Positions 1 through 11,608 of a DNA stretch of 64,000 bases are shown here, piece after piece. The translations under genes were made by a program, and so were the position numbers. Position 1 is the first letter of the stretch, and every line of letters begins with the position of its first letter. Origin of the DNA: Symsagittifera roscoffensis (Eukaryota; Xenacoelomorpha; Acoela; Convolutidae); the NCBI RefSeq assembly GCF_963678635.1, contig NC_087067.1, positions 55,240,456-55,304,455 of the forward strand, given 5' to 3'. Under the pieces are notes generated by a model. It was not told the origin of the DNA, did no database searches, and was given only the letters and a program-made list of their open reading frames with translations.

Positions 1-311
1 CTCTCCGAACGAGGCTTAGCTAACCGAGTAAGGGGGGTAACTAGAGGGACAAAAACACGAACAAAAAGACAAAAAGCGAAACAAAAACAAGAAAAAAGAA
101 TAGAAAAAGGAACAAAGACCATAAAACAAAAAAATGACAGTGACTTTGACACCAGATTAGTTGGATCAAACCTTCATATTAATTAAATAGTATACCCATA
201 CTGTTTTATAACACCGATCGTTTCGATCAACCTAGCAATCTAATCCAGCAACCTTAATAAGGTGCCCGAGTGGGGGGCGTTGTTAAGCGTTTTCAGATAG
301 CTTGCAACTTA
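1..311. other. Non-coding leader, A-rich
   Basis: No supported gene. The first 140 bases hold an A-rich stretch with runs such as aaaacaaa; the rest is unremarkable. It may belong to the 5' region of the retroelement downstream, but nothing seen proves this. Confidence 0.5.
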
Positions 312-518
312 GCTGGACAACTAGGAGACTTGACTGGAAGAGGTGACCAGCCGAGTGGGAAAGCGGTTCACAAGGATTAAGCTGAACCACTAGGAGACTT
401 GACTGGAAGAGGTGACCAGCCGAGTGAGAAAGTGGTTCGCAAGGATTGAGCTGAACCGCTAGGAGACTTGACTGGAAGAGGTGACCAACCAAGTAGGAAG
501 GTGGTGCTGGTGACAAGT
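312..518 (+). repeat. 69-bp tandem repeat, three units
   Basis: Units begin at 312, 381 and 450 (69 bases each). Each contains the core ggagacttgactggaagagg followed by tgaccagccgagt, with a few substitutions; the third unit diverges at its end. Because 69 is a multiple of three, both strands stay open over short distances, but no start or domain supports a gene. Confidence 0.85.
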
Positions 519-1310
519 GCAGTGCACGTCAAGGAGACAACCGGCACGAGCAGAGCAACAAGAGAGGACGGGGGCGTTCTCAAGTTGGTCAAAAGGGTAT
601 CGTTAAAATCTACATAACATTATAGGAAATAAGTGTAAAATTGGATAAGCGGAACCCCATTTTTTTGAGGAAGTTTTTACTCAAGCAGGCCTGGAAACAG
701 GTCTACGGTTTTCTCTCCAGAGGTTTAGCACCCGGCGCTTAAGGGAATTTTCGGCTTAAGAGGGGTGCTAAAGAGGGGGGAGGTTAGAAGGGGGCTGGTT
801 AGGTTAGAGGTTGGTGGTTGTAAAGTGTAAAAAGGGGTGACACATTAGAGTAACTAATTGATCGGCATCGTCAATTTTGTTACATTAGATTTTTATTCGC
901 GTCGGTTATAAGAAGCGGATAGCCAAATTTAACATCGAGTTAAGGTAGGTACCCTGGTCGAATCGGTAGGGGGGAACGGACATAGACAGTTTTTGTGATA
1001 CCCCATAAGATCGCTAGCAGGGGGGAGGAAAACGCGCGGCAATCGGGTACCAGACGTTTTTTTCGGACAAAAGTTGACATCTGTCAGCTTTGAATTTTAG
1101 GTGGGTTCATCTCTCTGTTTTTATAATTTTTCATATTTAAATTTTTACGTTTTGGTGAGAACTTGAACGAACAGGTGATCAAAAAGTTTTTGGTATTTGA
1201 ACGAACAGGTGATCAAAAAATACCTGCGAAGAAGTTGGGTTTCAAATTGCCTGAAACAACGAAAGGGAGATAAACACAGGGGGGTCAGTATTTGAAGCTT
1301 TTGGCCATTA
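519..1310. other. Non-coding spacer with a short direct repeat
   Basis: No gene seen. The block 720-840 is G-rich with gttaggttag motifs. A direct repeat of about 23 bases containing gaacgaacaggtgatcaaaa occurs twice between about 1,163 and 1,219. It could be the retroelement 5' untranslated region or LTR remnant; no matching copy was found on the 3' side. Confidence 0.5.
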
Positions 1311-3075
1311 AGATAGGGTTTTTGGGAAAATTTTTACTAGAGCTCAAGTGGTGGTACACGGTACAGTGGTTCAAGAGTCCCCACAACGAAGAGGAAGAAA
1401 TCCTACTATACAGACTTTTGGTGACAAGACTTGGGACAGTACCGAAGAAGTCTTGGGACAGTGCAGTCTGGGGACGGTCTTGGAGCAGTGCAGTCTTGGG
1501 ACAGTACAGTCTTGGGACAGTCTTGGGACGGTGCAGTCTTGGGACAGTCTTGGGCCAGAGCAGTCTTGGTACGGTCTTGGGACAGTGCAGTTTTGGGACA
1601 ATGGGGTCTTGGGACAGCGCATTCTTGGGACGGTGCAGTCTTGGGACGGTGCGGTCTTGGGACACTGGTCTTGGGACAGTGATCCTGGGACAGTGGTCTT
1701 GGGACAGTGGTCTTGGGACACTAGTCTTGGGACAGTGGTCTTGGGACAGTGATCTTGGGACAGTGGTCTTGGGACAGTAGTCTTGGGACAGTGGTCTTGG
1801 GACAATGGTCTTGGGACAATGGTCTTGGGACAGTAGTCTTGGGACACTAGTCTTGGGACAGTAGTCTTGGGACAGTAGTCTTGGGACAGTAGTCTTGGGA
1901 CAGTAGTCTTGGGACAGTAGTCTTGGGACAGTAGTCTTGGGACAGTAGTCTTGGGACACTAGTCTTGGGACAGTAGTCTTGGGACAGTAGTCTTGGGGCG
2001 AGGGTCTTGGGACAGTGGTCTTGGGACAATGGTCTTGGGACAGTAGTCTAGGGACAATGGTCTTGGGACAGTAGTCTTGGGACACTAGTCTTGGGACACT
2101 AGTCTTGGGACAGTAGTCTTGGGACAGTAGTCTTGGGACAGTAGTCTTGGGACAGTAGTCTTGGGACATTAGTCTTGGGACAGTAGTCTTGGGACAGTAG
2201 ATAGGGTTTTTGAGAAAATTTTTACTAGAGCTCAAGTGGTGGTACACGGTACAGTGGTTCAAGAGTCCCCACAACGAAGAGGAAGAAATCCTACTATACA
2301 GACACTTGGTGACAAGTCTTGGGACAGTACCGAAGAAGTCTTGGGATAGTGCAGTCTGGGGACGGTCTTGGAGCAGTGCAGTCTTGGGACAGTCTTGGGA
2401 CAGTACAGTCTTGGGACAGTCTTGGGACGGTGCAGTCTTGGGACAGTCTTGGGCCAGAGCAGTCTTGGTACGGTCTTGGGACAGTGCAGTCTTGGGAAAG
2501 TGGGGTCTTGGGACGGTGCATTTTTGGGACGGTGCAGTCTTGGGACGGTGCGGTCTTGGGACACTGGTCTTGGGACAGTGATCCTGGGACAGTGGTCTTG
2601 GGAAACTAGTCTTGGGACAGTGGTCTTGGGACAGTGATCTTGGGACAGTGGTCTTGGGACAGTAGTCTTGGGACAGTGGTCTTGGGACAATGGTCTTGGG
2701 ACAGTAGTCTTGGGACACCAGTCTTGGGACAGTAGTCTTGGGACAGTAGTCTTTGGACAGTAGTCTTGGGACAGTAGTCTTGGGACACTAGTCTTGGGAC
2801 AGTAGTCTTGGGACAGTAGTCTTGGGGCGAGGGTCTTGGGACAGTGGTCTTGGGACAATGGTCTTGGGACAGTAGTCTTGGGACAATGGTCTTGGGACAG
2901 TAGTCTTGGGACACTAGTCATGGGACACTAGTCTTGGGACAGTAGTCTTGGGACAGTAGTCTTGGGACAGTTGTCTTGGGACACTAGTCTTGGGACACTA
3001 GTCTTGGGACAGTAGTCTTGGGACAGTAGTCTTGGGGCGAGGGTCTTGGGACAGTGGTCTTGGGACACTAACAAG
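1311..3075 (+). repeat. 14-bp minisatellite array with 888-bp higher-order duplication
   Basis: The unit agtcttgggacagt (14 bases) is repeated about a hundred times with point variants (cagtagtctt, cactagtctt, caatggtctt). A non-repetitive block of about 115 bases starting agatagggtttttg lies at 1,311 and again at 2,199, each followed by a matching series of variant units, so the array grew by an 888-bp duplication as well as by single units. Three units make 42 bases, which keeps all frames open for long stretches; the resulting open reading frames (a 14-residue repeat of SQDYCPKT type) are a by-product and not called as genes. Confidence 0.95.
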
Positions 3076-3514
3076 AAGCACTGGGACTGCACCGAGTAGT
3101 CTTGGGACAGTACGTAGAGGTGTTGGGACAGCACGAAGAAGTTGTGTGACGGTACTAAATGGTCTTAAGACAGGTCGAAATAACCCAATCAAAAGCAATA
3201 GGACTAATCGGAACGTTAAATCGCGATAGATCGGATACTGTTGGGATCACGAATTAGTAAAATTTGAAAAAATCTTATAAGGAATAGGAAAGTAGTTTTT
3301 CTTTTTATTATCAAAAATTTTTTATTCTTAGAATAGGATTTTGCAAATAGCAATATTGTAAATAGAATCAATTGTAAATAAAAATCATGAGACGGAGCAG
3401 GGTACCAGTAGCTGAAAAAACAGCTACAGAATCAAAGACAAAATATAACTCGTCGCTACGAAAAATTACATCGGTTGGCCCAAGAATATGAAAAAAAAGA
3501 GTTTTTCAGTTAGC
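3076..3514 (+). other. Gag 5' leader with splice-acceptor-like site
   Basis: After the minisatellite the sequence becomes AT-rich (3,240-3,400) with no ORF. Bases 3,501-3,509 read gtttttcag, a strong 3' splice-site match, five bases before the gag ATG at 3,515. It may be a cis intron end or a spliced-leader acceptor. No primer-binding site could be assigned with confidence. Confidence 0.45.
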
Positions 3515-5640
3515 ATGGTCAACACAAGGAGTACTAGAGAGAACAAGACAAAAGAGGGCGCGGAAGGGAATTAAGCGGAACCCGCCAACGAGATTGACCT
3601 AGAAACACCAGGCCAGAGTGTGGATGAGGTGGAGAAGAAGACGACGGAGTCGACACCGATGCCGAATGCAGAGGAAACAAATCAAAAGTCGATGGAGTTC
3701 TCGCCGATAGACACTGTGGGGGACACCACACGCAACACGCCAGAAACATTAAAGGACGAGTCTCAAGTAAAAAGAACGTCATTTACTGAAAGGTTGGCAA
3801 TGATCGTCGGGATGAAATCAAGAGACATAGTGACGGAGGAACCAAAAGCCGAGAAAGGCAAAACATTTGGAACAGTTTCCATGAAAACGACAGTGACCAA
3901 CCAAGACGAAGACCAGGTTAAACAGGGAGCAGCAGCCAACAACAGGGCAACAGCCGACCATTAAACAACAACTTCTTTTGAGCTGGGCGATCTGATGGCG
4001 AAGCTAGATCAGATCGACAAGAGACTAAAGCACAGCTTGGAGGATAGAGAGGTGATAAATAAAGGATTAAGATACTACAAACATGAGTACTTGGACAACT
4101 ATTTCAATCTGGCGAAAGCGACAGACGATAAGCTTCAGCAGATGTCAGACAAAGTAGATGCCACTGATGGAGAGCGCGAGAACATGGCAAGAACATCAAA
4201 AAAGATATGCAAGAGATGAAGCAACTGTATGGCGCAGTGAACAGCCAGTTGGGGAGTCTGGAAACGAGAATGGACACAATGAGTAGGGACCAGGCTGAGA
4301 GTTCATGTGCAATACAGGCAAAACCAGACGCCATCTTGAGAAACTCTACGTCACAGGACAGGCCGGCAGCGGATCGGCAGCAAGGCAACAGAGTTGACTT
4401 CGTGGAACCACAACGGAACAAACGGCAATCAACACCGTTACCATTACCCCGGGATGCGGCGAGCACAGCACCGGGGGGGGGGCAAAGCAATTATGATAAC
4501 TGGAACAGCAAATACGACGAGTGGTCCAGGGGATTCCACGACTCACAATAACGTGGGACCGGATGCTATGACGTGGGCAAGCACCTTGGAGATAAAGAAC
4601 ATGACCCTAGAAGCCTTCGCCACGAGGAACACCGACTCGAGTGACAGAGGAGGTAGCAAATCCAGGAAAACTTTCAAAAAACCGAAAGAATTCAAGGATG
4701 ATTCAGACGGATGCATTGATACTTGGGTAGAAGTCATGAGATTACACTTGGCACAAGACAACTTGAACGATGAGAGACAAGCATGCACAGCGATACTCAG
4801 CAACTTGGAAGTCACGGCATTGAATTGCGTGGTTGCGAAGAAGGAAGAGGAACGCGACACAGCGGATAAAATCTTCGAGATATTGTTAAATCGGTTCGGG
4901 TCAGGCATGAAGGGTCATCAAGCGATGATGCGATTTGAAAAGAGAAGGCAAAGGGACGATGAATCGATAGACAGGTTTCTAGATGATCTTGAGAGCTTGA
5001 GACGAAGGAGTGATCCTGAAGAGCCAACGAACAGAAGAAACTTTAGCATCGCCTCAAAGTTCATTGATGGGGTAAAAAGTGATGACTTGAGAACAATGTT
5101 AGCAACGTACTATACATTATCGAAAGACAATGCACCGACTCCAGAAGAGATGAGACAGAGAAGTCAAGAGAGTACATGCAAATGAAGCCCACGAAATACA
5201 CATATTCGGATAACAGGAACATGCAAGAAGGGAGCCAACCACAAAGGTCGTCATGGTACAAGCCTAGAGATGAGATGGGCAAACGTAGATCATGCGCGAA
5301 CTGCGGGTCAGCTGATCATCATGTGGCGGATTGCACAACATACAAGCAGGGCATGAAGAGTCTGGGATATGCACTAGATGAGGAAGATATGAGCCAGATG
5401 GAGGAACACGAGTACTATAGTGGCTTAATCATCGAAATAGGTGCAAGATGCTTCTTCTGCAATCAGGAGGGGCACTTCAGGATGGTCTGTCCTTTGTTTT
5501 GGGAGGCAGTCAAGAACCAGAGTCATCCCAAGCATAAATTGGCATTAGCGGCGCTGCAGAATCAGAGAAATAGACAAACTGAGTTTGAAACAAAAAAAAC
5601 TTGGAAGCACCGAGTACGGAACTGCCAACGAAGACAGTGA
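3515..5640 (+). pseudogene. Gag of gypsy-like element, two zinc knuckles
   Basis: Structural capsid/nucleocapsid protein that would bind and package element RNA. The chosen start, ATG at 3,515, gives MVNTRS, a common beginning of gypsy gag proteins. A coiled-coil-like segment (about 3,995-4,330) precedes a capsid-like helical region (4,640-5,160), then two CX2CX4HX4C knuckles: CANCGSADHHVADC (near 5,296) and CFFCNQEGHFRMVC (near 5,449). Stops occur at 3,572 and 3,962; frame changes lie near 4,210, between about 4,470 and 4,550 (close to a run of ten G), near 5,175 and near 5,600. Frame breaks next to homopolymers could partly be sequencing error. Confidence 0.85.
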
Positions 5641-6497
5641 AGGCTGTAACGCAAGTTAATAGTGCGATAGAGGCCACAGCCAGGAATGCCCTAGAGATAA
5701 ATTATGAGAAAGCGGCGTCAGAGGCGATTATTAAGGTGAAACAGGACCTAGCGACGAAAGAAATAGAGCAACGGTTGGAGCAAGAGATCGACATACAGAG
5801 ATTGAATGAAATGTTAAGTTGCTCGGTGCCACTGCCAGAAGCTGTAGAAGGGTCGACAAAGAGTAGAAATTGCAACACTCTGAAAATGGTGACGGGAAAA
5901 CCATTCGGCATAACGAAAATCGGAGCCAGGATAATGTCGATAATCACTGTAGGTGGCCATGAGGTGACAAGGAACTTAAGCGAACCCAGCGACCAGACAA
6001 TAATGCACATCGACATATACGCAGATTACTTGAGTGCGATAAGCCCACAGACGACTTCTAGAGCATTGAGGGCGCTACTCACGAGAGGTAGCAGCAAGTC
6101 GGTCCGTGTGGACAACAGATATACAGAAGCCTATGGTCCGCATGAGGTGATGTTGTTTATAGATGGGATAAACATCTACACGAAAACAATGATAACATGT
6201 GATGAAGATCTAGTGGGACAGATCTACGTGGGCTAAGTAGAACTAAAGGTGAGATCGATTGGACACTGTGCCATGCTGGAGGAAGATGCAATGCACATCG
6301 TGACAGAAGCAGACGTATCAGCACATGTGCTTGACACAAGTGGCAAGAAGACTCAGTTGCGTGGGTTACTCGATACTGGAGCGGTCTTGAGTGTAATACC
6401 AATCGAAGCTTGGGAACGAATGGGCAACAACAAAAATGACTTGATAGACTCGAGAATACGGTTATCAGCTGCTAACAAAGGGTGCTGCGGGTGCTAG
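5601..6497 (+). pseudogene. Retroelement aspartic protease region
   Basis: The first part (5,601-6,236) is a helical, charged linker after the nucleocapsid. After an in-frame stop (TAA at 6,234) the frame continues into a retropepsin: the active-site motif LLDTGAVLSVIP (near 6,364) has the D-T-G-A core of a pepsin-fold retroviral-type protease, which works as a dimer to cut the polyprotein. The ORF then ends early by a frameshift near 6,480-6,497 in a short G-rich stretch and continues in another frame in the next entry. Confidence 0.8.
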
Positions 6498-7303
6498 GCA
6501 AAACACCAATAATAGCCCTAAATCTGGGGGAACGCAATCTGTGGATAAGAATTCTTGTGGTAGAAAACCTAGATGAGTCTGACCAGTTCATTTTAGGCAG
6601 AGACTTTATCAGGAACTTCGACGTAACAATTGATTTAAACAATGCGATGTTCAGGGTATGGAACCCGGATAGGAGGTACGCAATTAAACCGGTAAATTTA
6701 ATAATAGCGAATGAAAATAAAGCTCCGGTATTCTTGAGTAGGAGGGTGAGGTTGAGGGCGAACGAAGCGGCAATCGTAAGCTTGCGCATGAAAAATTACA
6801 ATGAATTAAGTGACAACAAGCAAGTATGCATAGTCCCAAATCCTAATAGTCAAAGTGCTGCTGTTTTAGGAAGATCCTTCTCGATAACCAAGAGCGGTCT
6901 CTGCGTCAGTGTCTGCTTGAATACTCTTGATATACCCATCACGATACAGAAGGGGAGGAAGCTGGGATATGCTTTACCCGTTAAAACTCGATATGAAATG
7001 ACTGAAAGTTCAAAACAAAATGAAGTTGTTGATTGTCCCAATCATAGGGACAAAATTTGTATCTTGAGACGATTGAAGAAAATAAAAGGTTCGTCAGGTC
7101 TTGTGAAATCACTTAAGTTAGAGACAGTCGATGGGCTATCGAGCTGTTCGAATTTTCCGGAACGGCCCACACTAGATGAACTGCAGAGTGATAAACCGGT
7201 CCTACCGAAGATCGAACATTTAAGGGGCAAGATAACGGAGGAACAGCTCGAAGCCATCAAGGACGTGATAGAGCGGAACGAGGAAGTTTTTTCGAGACAT
7301 TAG
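6482..7303 (+). pseudogene. Protease C-terminus and linker to reverse transcriptase
   Basis: This 273-residue open stretch contains the second conserved half of the protease region (FILGRDFIRNFDVTID, near 6,590; the ILGRDF pattern is the usual gypsy flap and C-terminal motif) and then a linker that runs to the RT. It ends with EVFSRH and a stop at 7,301. It is open and undisturbed over its length, unlike its neighbours. Confidence 0.75.
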
Positions 7304-8064
7304 GCAGACATTGGGTGTTGTAATTTTGTTGAGCATGAAATAGAACATGAAGAGAATGCGGTACCACATAGGGAGGGGGCGAGGCGCATGACCCCACACA
7401 AATCAGAGGCATGTAGGAAAGAAATAGAGACATTACTAGAGTATGACATGATAGAACCATCCAAGTCAACGTGGGCGTGTGGAGTATTGATGGCCAAAAA
7501 GAAAGGTGACCAACTAAGATTTTGCTGTGACTTTCGGTATCTGAACTCGGTCACGGTGAAGGATGCCTACCCCATACCTAGGATTGACGAGAGCCTCTCG
7601 AAGTTAGGTGACGCAAAATTTTTTACGACTCTTGATTTAGGTTCGGCCTTCTGGCAGCTCCCGCTGAGGAAGCAAGACAGGGACAAAACGGGTTCGCTTG
7701 CGAGTTGGGGCTGTTTCAATGGAAACTGATGCCGTTTGGTCTTTGCAATGCCACAGCTACATTTCAACGGTTGATGGCACATGCGCTGATAGGTGTGACA
7801 AAGAAGTACGGCAATCTGGTAATGTGCTATGTGGATGACGTGGTAATAGCAACGCCTACACTAGAAGACCACATCGAGCGACTGGACGAGGTGTTTGCAT
7901 GTATGAAGAGGTCGGGGCTAAAGTGTTAGCCGTCAAAGTGCGAGATACTGAAGGATTCGATAAAATACTTGGGCAGGATGGTGGACAGGCACGGCATCAG
8001 ACCGGATCCAGATGCAGTAGAAGCAGTTCTAACTTGGAAATTGCCAAAAACAGACACAAGTTGA
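7304..8064 (+). pseudogene. Reverse transcriptase domain
   Basis: RNA-dependent DNA polymerase of the gypsy type. Visible motifs: WACGVLMAKKKGDQLRFCCD (near 7,470), FFTTLDLGSAFWQLPL (near 7,620; the D of the LDL motif is the first catalytic aspartate), MPFGLCNATATFQRLM (near 7,730), and the catalytic box CYVDDVVIATPTLEDH (near 7,828). A frameshift at about 7,690-7,720 separates the fingers from the palm, a TAG stop sits at 7,927, and a further frame change near 8,055 leads into RNase H. Confidence 0.9.
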
Positions 8065-8804
8065 TGAGCTTCCTGGGTTTTGCGAACTACTACAGGGAAT
8101 TCATCAAGGGGTATGCGGACAAGGTAAACCCGATGCAACAATTAATGAGACACAAAGGCAAAAAGTTCACATGGAACAACGCAGCAGAAGAATCATTCCA
8201 GAGAATAAAGAAAGAGTTGTGTGAGGCACCAGTGTTAGGGAAACCAACGGAGAAAGGGATGTACGTGTTAGATACGGATGCGTCGGTAGTCGCGATTTCT
8301 GGAACTCTCCATCAAGAACAAGAATGGAACGGTAAGACAGTCTTAAGACCAATAGCATACGGGAGCAAAGTCTTGAAAGATACCGAAATGAAGTACGGGG
8401 CACCGAAAGCGAAGATGTTCGCGGTGGTTACTTTTGTCGAGAAATACAGAGCATACTTAGGCAGTGAGCCATTTAAGCTGCGGGTCGACAACAGGGCGCT
8501 CAGCTGGCTGAAGACGTACTCGATGGACCAGAGCTACATTGGGAAATGAATAGCTCGCCTGGATGGGTACAACATGATAATTGAGCATAGAACAAGGAAC
8601 AAACATCAGAATGCCGATAGCTTGAGTAAGAAGTCCGAGTTCTACGAAAGAAAGGAACAGAGGGAGGCGGATAGGCCCGAAATCAAAGATAGCTTCTCCT
8701 TCATGGACAAAGAAACGTATGACAGTCTTCCACTCACGAGATGGCTAGACAATTCAGGCAAACCGATAGAAGATCACCCTGAATTACCAGAAGAGCCTCC
8801 ATAG
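8065..8804 (+). pseudogene. RT thumb/connection and RNase H domain
   Basis: Starts with LMSFLGFANYYREFIKGYAD, the usual connection region after RT, then the RNase H domain: first acidic residue in VLDTDASVVAISGTLHQEQ (near 8,266) and a later YGAPKAKMFAVVTFVEKY with LRVDNRALSWL (near 8,480). A TGA stop at 8,547 interrupts the same frame at a position where related elements have tryptophan (GK-stop-IARLD); this looks like a single G-to-A change. The C-terminal part (8,574-8,804) has the HQNADSLSKK motif that typically closes gypsy RNase H. Confidence 0.85.
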
Positions 8805-9743
8805 AAAACAATCTTGAAAAAGACCCGAGGAATGCCGATAGAGATTATGCTCAAATCAAAGATTGTGAGAGAGACGCTCAAGGCAAAAGGCTATGATCTC
8901 AACCAAGTGGAAACGGGAGATACTCAGATAGATGAAGACTTGTGGAGATTACTTGAGAAACTGGCAGATGATAAACCCGTGAACGAAAAAAAGGGTAGGG
9001 AGGAACCGGAAGTCACGATACTGCGAAGGAATGAAACAGTTGGCAACGCAGACTCTTTAAGAGGAAGCAACACTGATGGCAGAGAAGTCGTGCGGTCACT
9101 GGTTGACAAAATCCCTGATAACATACTTGAGCGGACTCGGGTTAGGAAAAAGAAAGTGGCGTTTAAGGAAGAAGCAGAACACCTGGGACTAGGTCAAGAG
9201 TCCGGGGAGTGGTCCACGTTAGCAGAGGAAGAAGAAACCGGAGAAGAGAAATTGTCCAAGGAGTGTGAATTATGGGAGGAAGATTCGGAAATGAGCAGCC
9301 ATGATCAGGATAGTCTATGCATGATACTGGCAGAGGAGAAGATGAGACACCGCGACAGGGAGCTACAAACAGATCCCTCCTCTGGAACGTACAACTCGGG
9401 TGAACAAGAAGAACAAGGAGGTGAAGAACTTAAGAAAATTGCGGTATCGAGGAAACCATTCAGGGCTCTATCGTGCAACTCAATTGTCAGAACAAATCTG
9501 GTGCCAGAAGATGATACGAAGATCGTGAAGAGGATAATATGCGTGAAGCTGAAGGATGACATCCACAAACCTGTGGAAATGAATGGACAGATCATGGCAC
9601 TAAAGGAACATGTCAAAGCGAGATATAGGCTGTCGGACTTGATAAGGGCCCAAAAGAATGACAAGATGACAAGTAACCTCTCCGGATCCGGACGGCGTCC
9701 AAGGAGAAAGGGGACCTGGAGGAAGACAGCTACAAGATCTTGA
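8805..9743 (+). pseudogene. Long acidic spacer between RNase H and integrase
   Basis: About 310 open residues separate RNase H from the integrase zinc finger, several times more than in most gypsy elements. The start (KKTRGMPIEIMLKSKIVRET) is helical; the middle is rich in Glu, Lys and Ser (EEEETGEEKLSKECELWEED) and low in complexity. No known fold is recognised. It could be a solvent-exposed linker or an extra protein released by the protease. Confidence 0.6.
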
Positions 9744-10993
9744 GCCAGTTCTACAAAGAAAAAAAAGATTTACTCTATCACACAGCTGATGGGGTGGTAG
9801 CGTGCAAGAGAAAAGATGAGGAGAAGATTTTACACAAGCACAACCTCATCATATTACCACAATTGTATCAGACCGAAGTGTTATTTAGATCGCACGATCA
9901 GATGGGGCACCAGTGGATAGACAAAGTGCAACAGAGAATACTTCAAAGGTTTGATTGGCCAGGGTTAAGGAAAGCTTGCGAGAGATGGGTGAATGCATGC
10001 CTGGCATGCCTGCAAGTAAAAGACCCAAGGAAAATGAAGTTCCCTGTCAAATCCGTTGAAAGCTCGGTTTTTAATGAGGTGGTGCAGATAGACCATCAAA
10101 AAATCTGCATGACAGAGTCGGGAAATAACCAGATACTGGTTATAATAGATCACTTCACAAAGTTGGCAGAAGCGGTCCCGTGTCAGACAGCCTCAGCAGA
10201 GGAGACTTGTGACCACCTGATAACGCATTGGATATCACGATATGGTTGTCCAATGACTTTTCAGTCAGACAACGGCAAAGCCTTTGTGGGGGACTTGACA
10301 AAAGACTTGATGAAGAGGTCACACATTGCTCAAGCACACCCGACAACCTACCATCCCCAGACCAACGGGCTGGTAGAGAGACAGAATAGAACGTTGGTGA
10401 ACATGCTGAGGGTATACTGCTCAAGATACATGACGGACTGGGATAAATATCTGCCGCAAGTCGTAGGGGCGTAAAACAGTACGCAACACTCAACAACAGG
10501 TATCAGTCCTTTCATGATGTTGACGGGCCGGGAGAGAGCAATGCCCCTGACATTCTTTTACCCGGAATACGAAGGGAAGAGGACGTCGCCCCAAGCTTAC
10601 GTGAAAGAAGCGATCAAGAGACAGCAGGAACTAAACGAACTCCGCAGGAGGAACACTGCGCAAGCACAAATAAGACAGCGCAAGAAATGTGATGAAAAGA
10701 TACTACAGGCGAAGCCATATGAAGTGGGCCAGTACGTGTGGGTCTTCCATAATGTCATACCGCCCAAAGGGACAAATAAACTACTTAAGAATCGGAGGGG
10801 ACCATTCATGATAACGGAAGTACGCCAACAAGGACGGTTCTACCGCTTGAGTACGGGGCGAGCAGCACATTATGAAAATCTGAAGCCTCACGTCCCATCC
10901 CCAGAGGACTGGTGTATACCACAGGACATGGAAGGACTGGAGTACCTACTGGTGGAGCCAGAGAGTGAAGTGAACGAAAAAGGCACCAGATAG
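9740..10993 (+). pseudogene. Integrase (HHCC zinc finger, DD35E core)
   Basis: Inserts element cDNA into chromosomes. Numbering from 9,740: zinc-binding HH at SHDQMGHQW (residues 52-57) and CLAC (87-90); catalytic triad D118 (VVQIDH), D177 (FQSDNGKAF) and E213 (GLVERQNRTL), a DX58DX35E spacing typical of retroviral-type integrases. A TAA stop at 10,472 interrupts the frame before NSTQHSTTG, where related integrases usually have an aromatic residue. The C-terminal basic region (GQYVWVFHNVIPPKGTNKL, near 10,730) is the expected GPF/Y-like domain. All three catalytic residues are present, so loss of function comes from the stops. Confidence 0.9.
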
Positions 10994-11608
10994 AAAAATG
11001 ATAGCAACGAGAACTTGAGTTTGGATGACAATGAAAAGATAGAAGCGGACTCTGAGACGGAATCCTTTGTGGAAGAAGACTGGAACGATCCGGAGCAGGG
11101 TGAGGTGCCGAAGTGGACAGAACCAGACTTACCAATACCAGCGGGGACTAGGAGTGGCAATCGCAAACGGACAGGCATGAGGTAAAACAGGTACGGAGAT
11201 GATTTCTTGATTGATAAGATACAGCCCCATGAACTAAGCGAAGAGCTACTAAGTGTGGGCAAACTAGCAGCCGACGGTGAATGAAAAATTATCAATGATA
11301 ATGAATACTACCCGCAGAAAGACTACTCGACACCAGAACGAGAGACAGATTTGGAACAGAGCGAGATAGAGAGGAGGGGGAATACGAACTTAAGGATATT
11401 GAAATGGAAGCGCGATGTCAAGAACGGAAGCGGCGAAGGACAAAGCATCCAACAAGTCGACGTGTCAGCGGGAAAGCACATGAAAACGGAGGATCCCCTC
11501 TTCGGCTGGACAGCAACAGACAGGCCGCTCGAGATTCCACCAGATAATTTGGATCCAGCACCATCGACGGGGACGTCGATAAATATTTTTGTCCGGGGAG
11601 TGGGGTAG
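10994..11608 (+). pseudogene. Acidic post-integrase ORF
   Basis: Continues the integrase frame after a TAG at 10,991. It is rich in Asp and Glu (ADSETESFVEEDWNDPE) and then has a PAGTRSGNRKRTGMR basic patch. In-frame stops at 11,183 (TAA), 11,282 (TGA) and 11,606 (TAG) break it. No domain recognised. It may be the tail of the polyprotein joining integrase to the macro-domain protein that follows. Confidence 0.5.

Noticed and set aside
1285-3198. Long minus- and plus-strand open frames of SQDYCPKT and SWDSAVLG type
   Set aside because: They are produced by a 14-bp minisatellite (42 bases per three units), exist on both strands at once, and have no unique domain.
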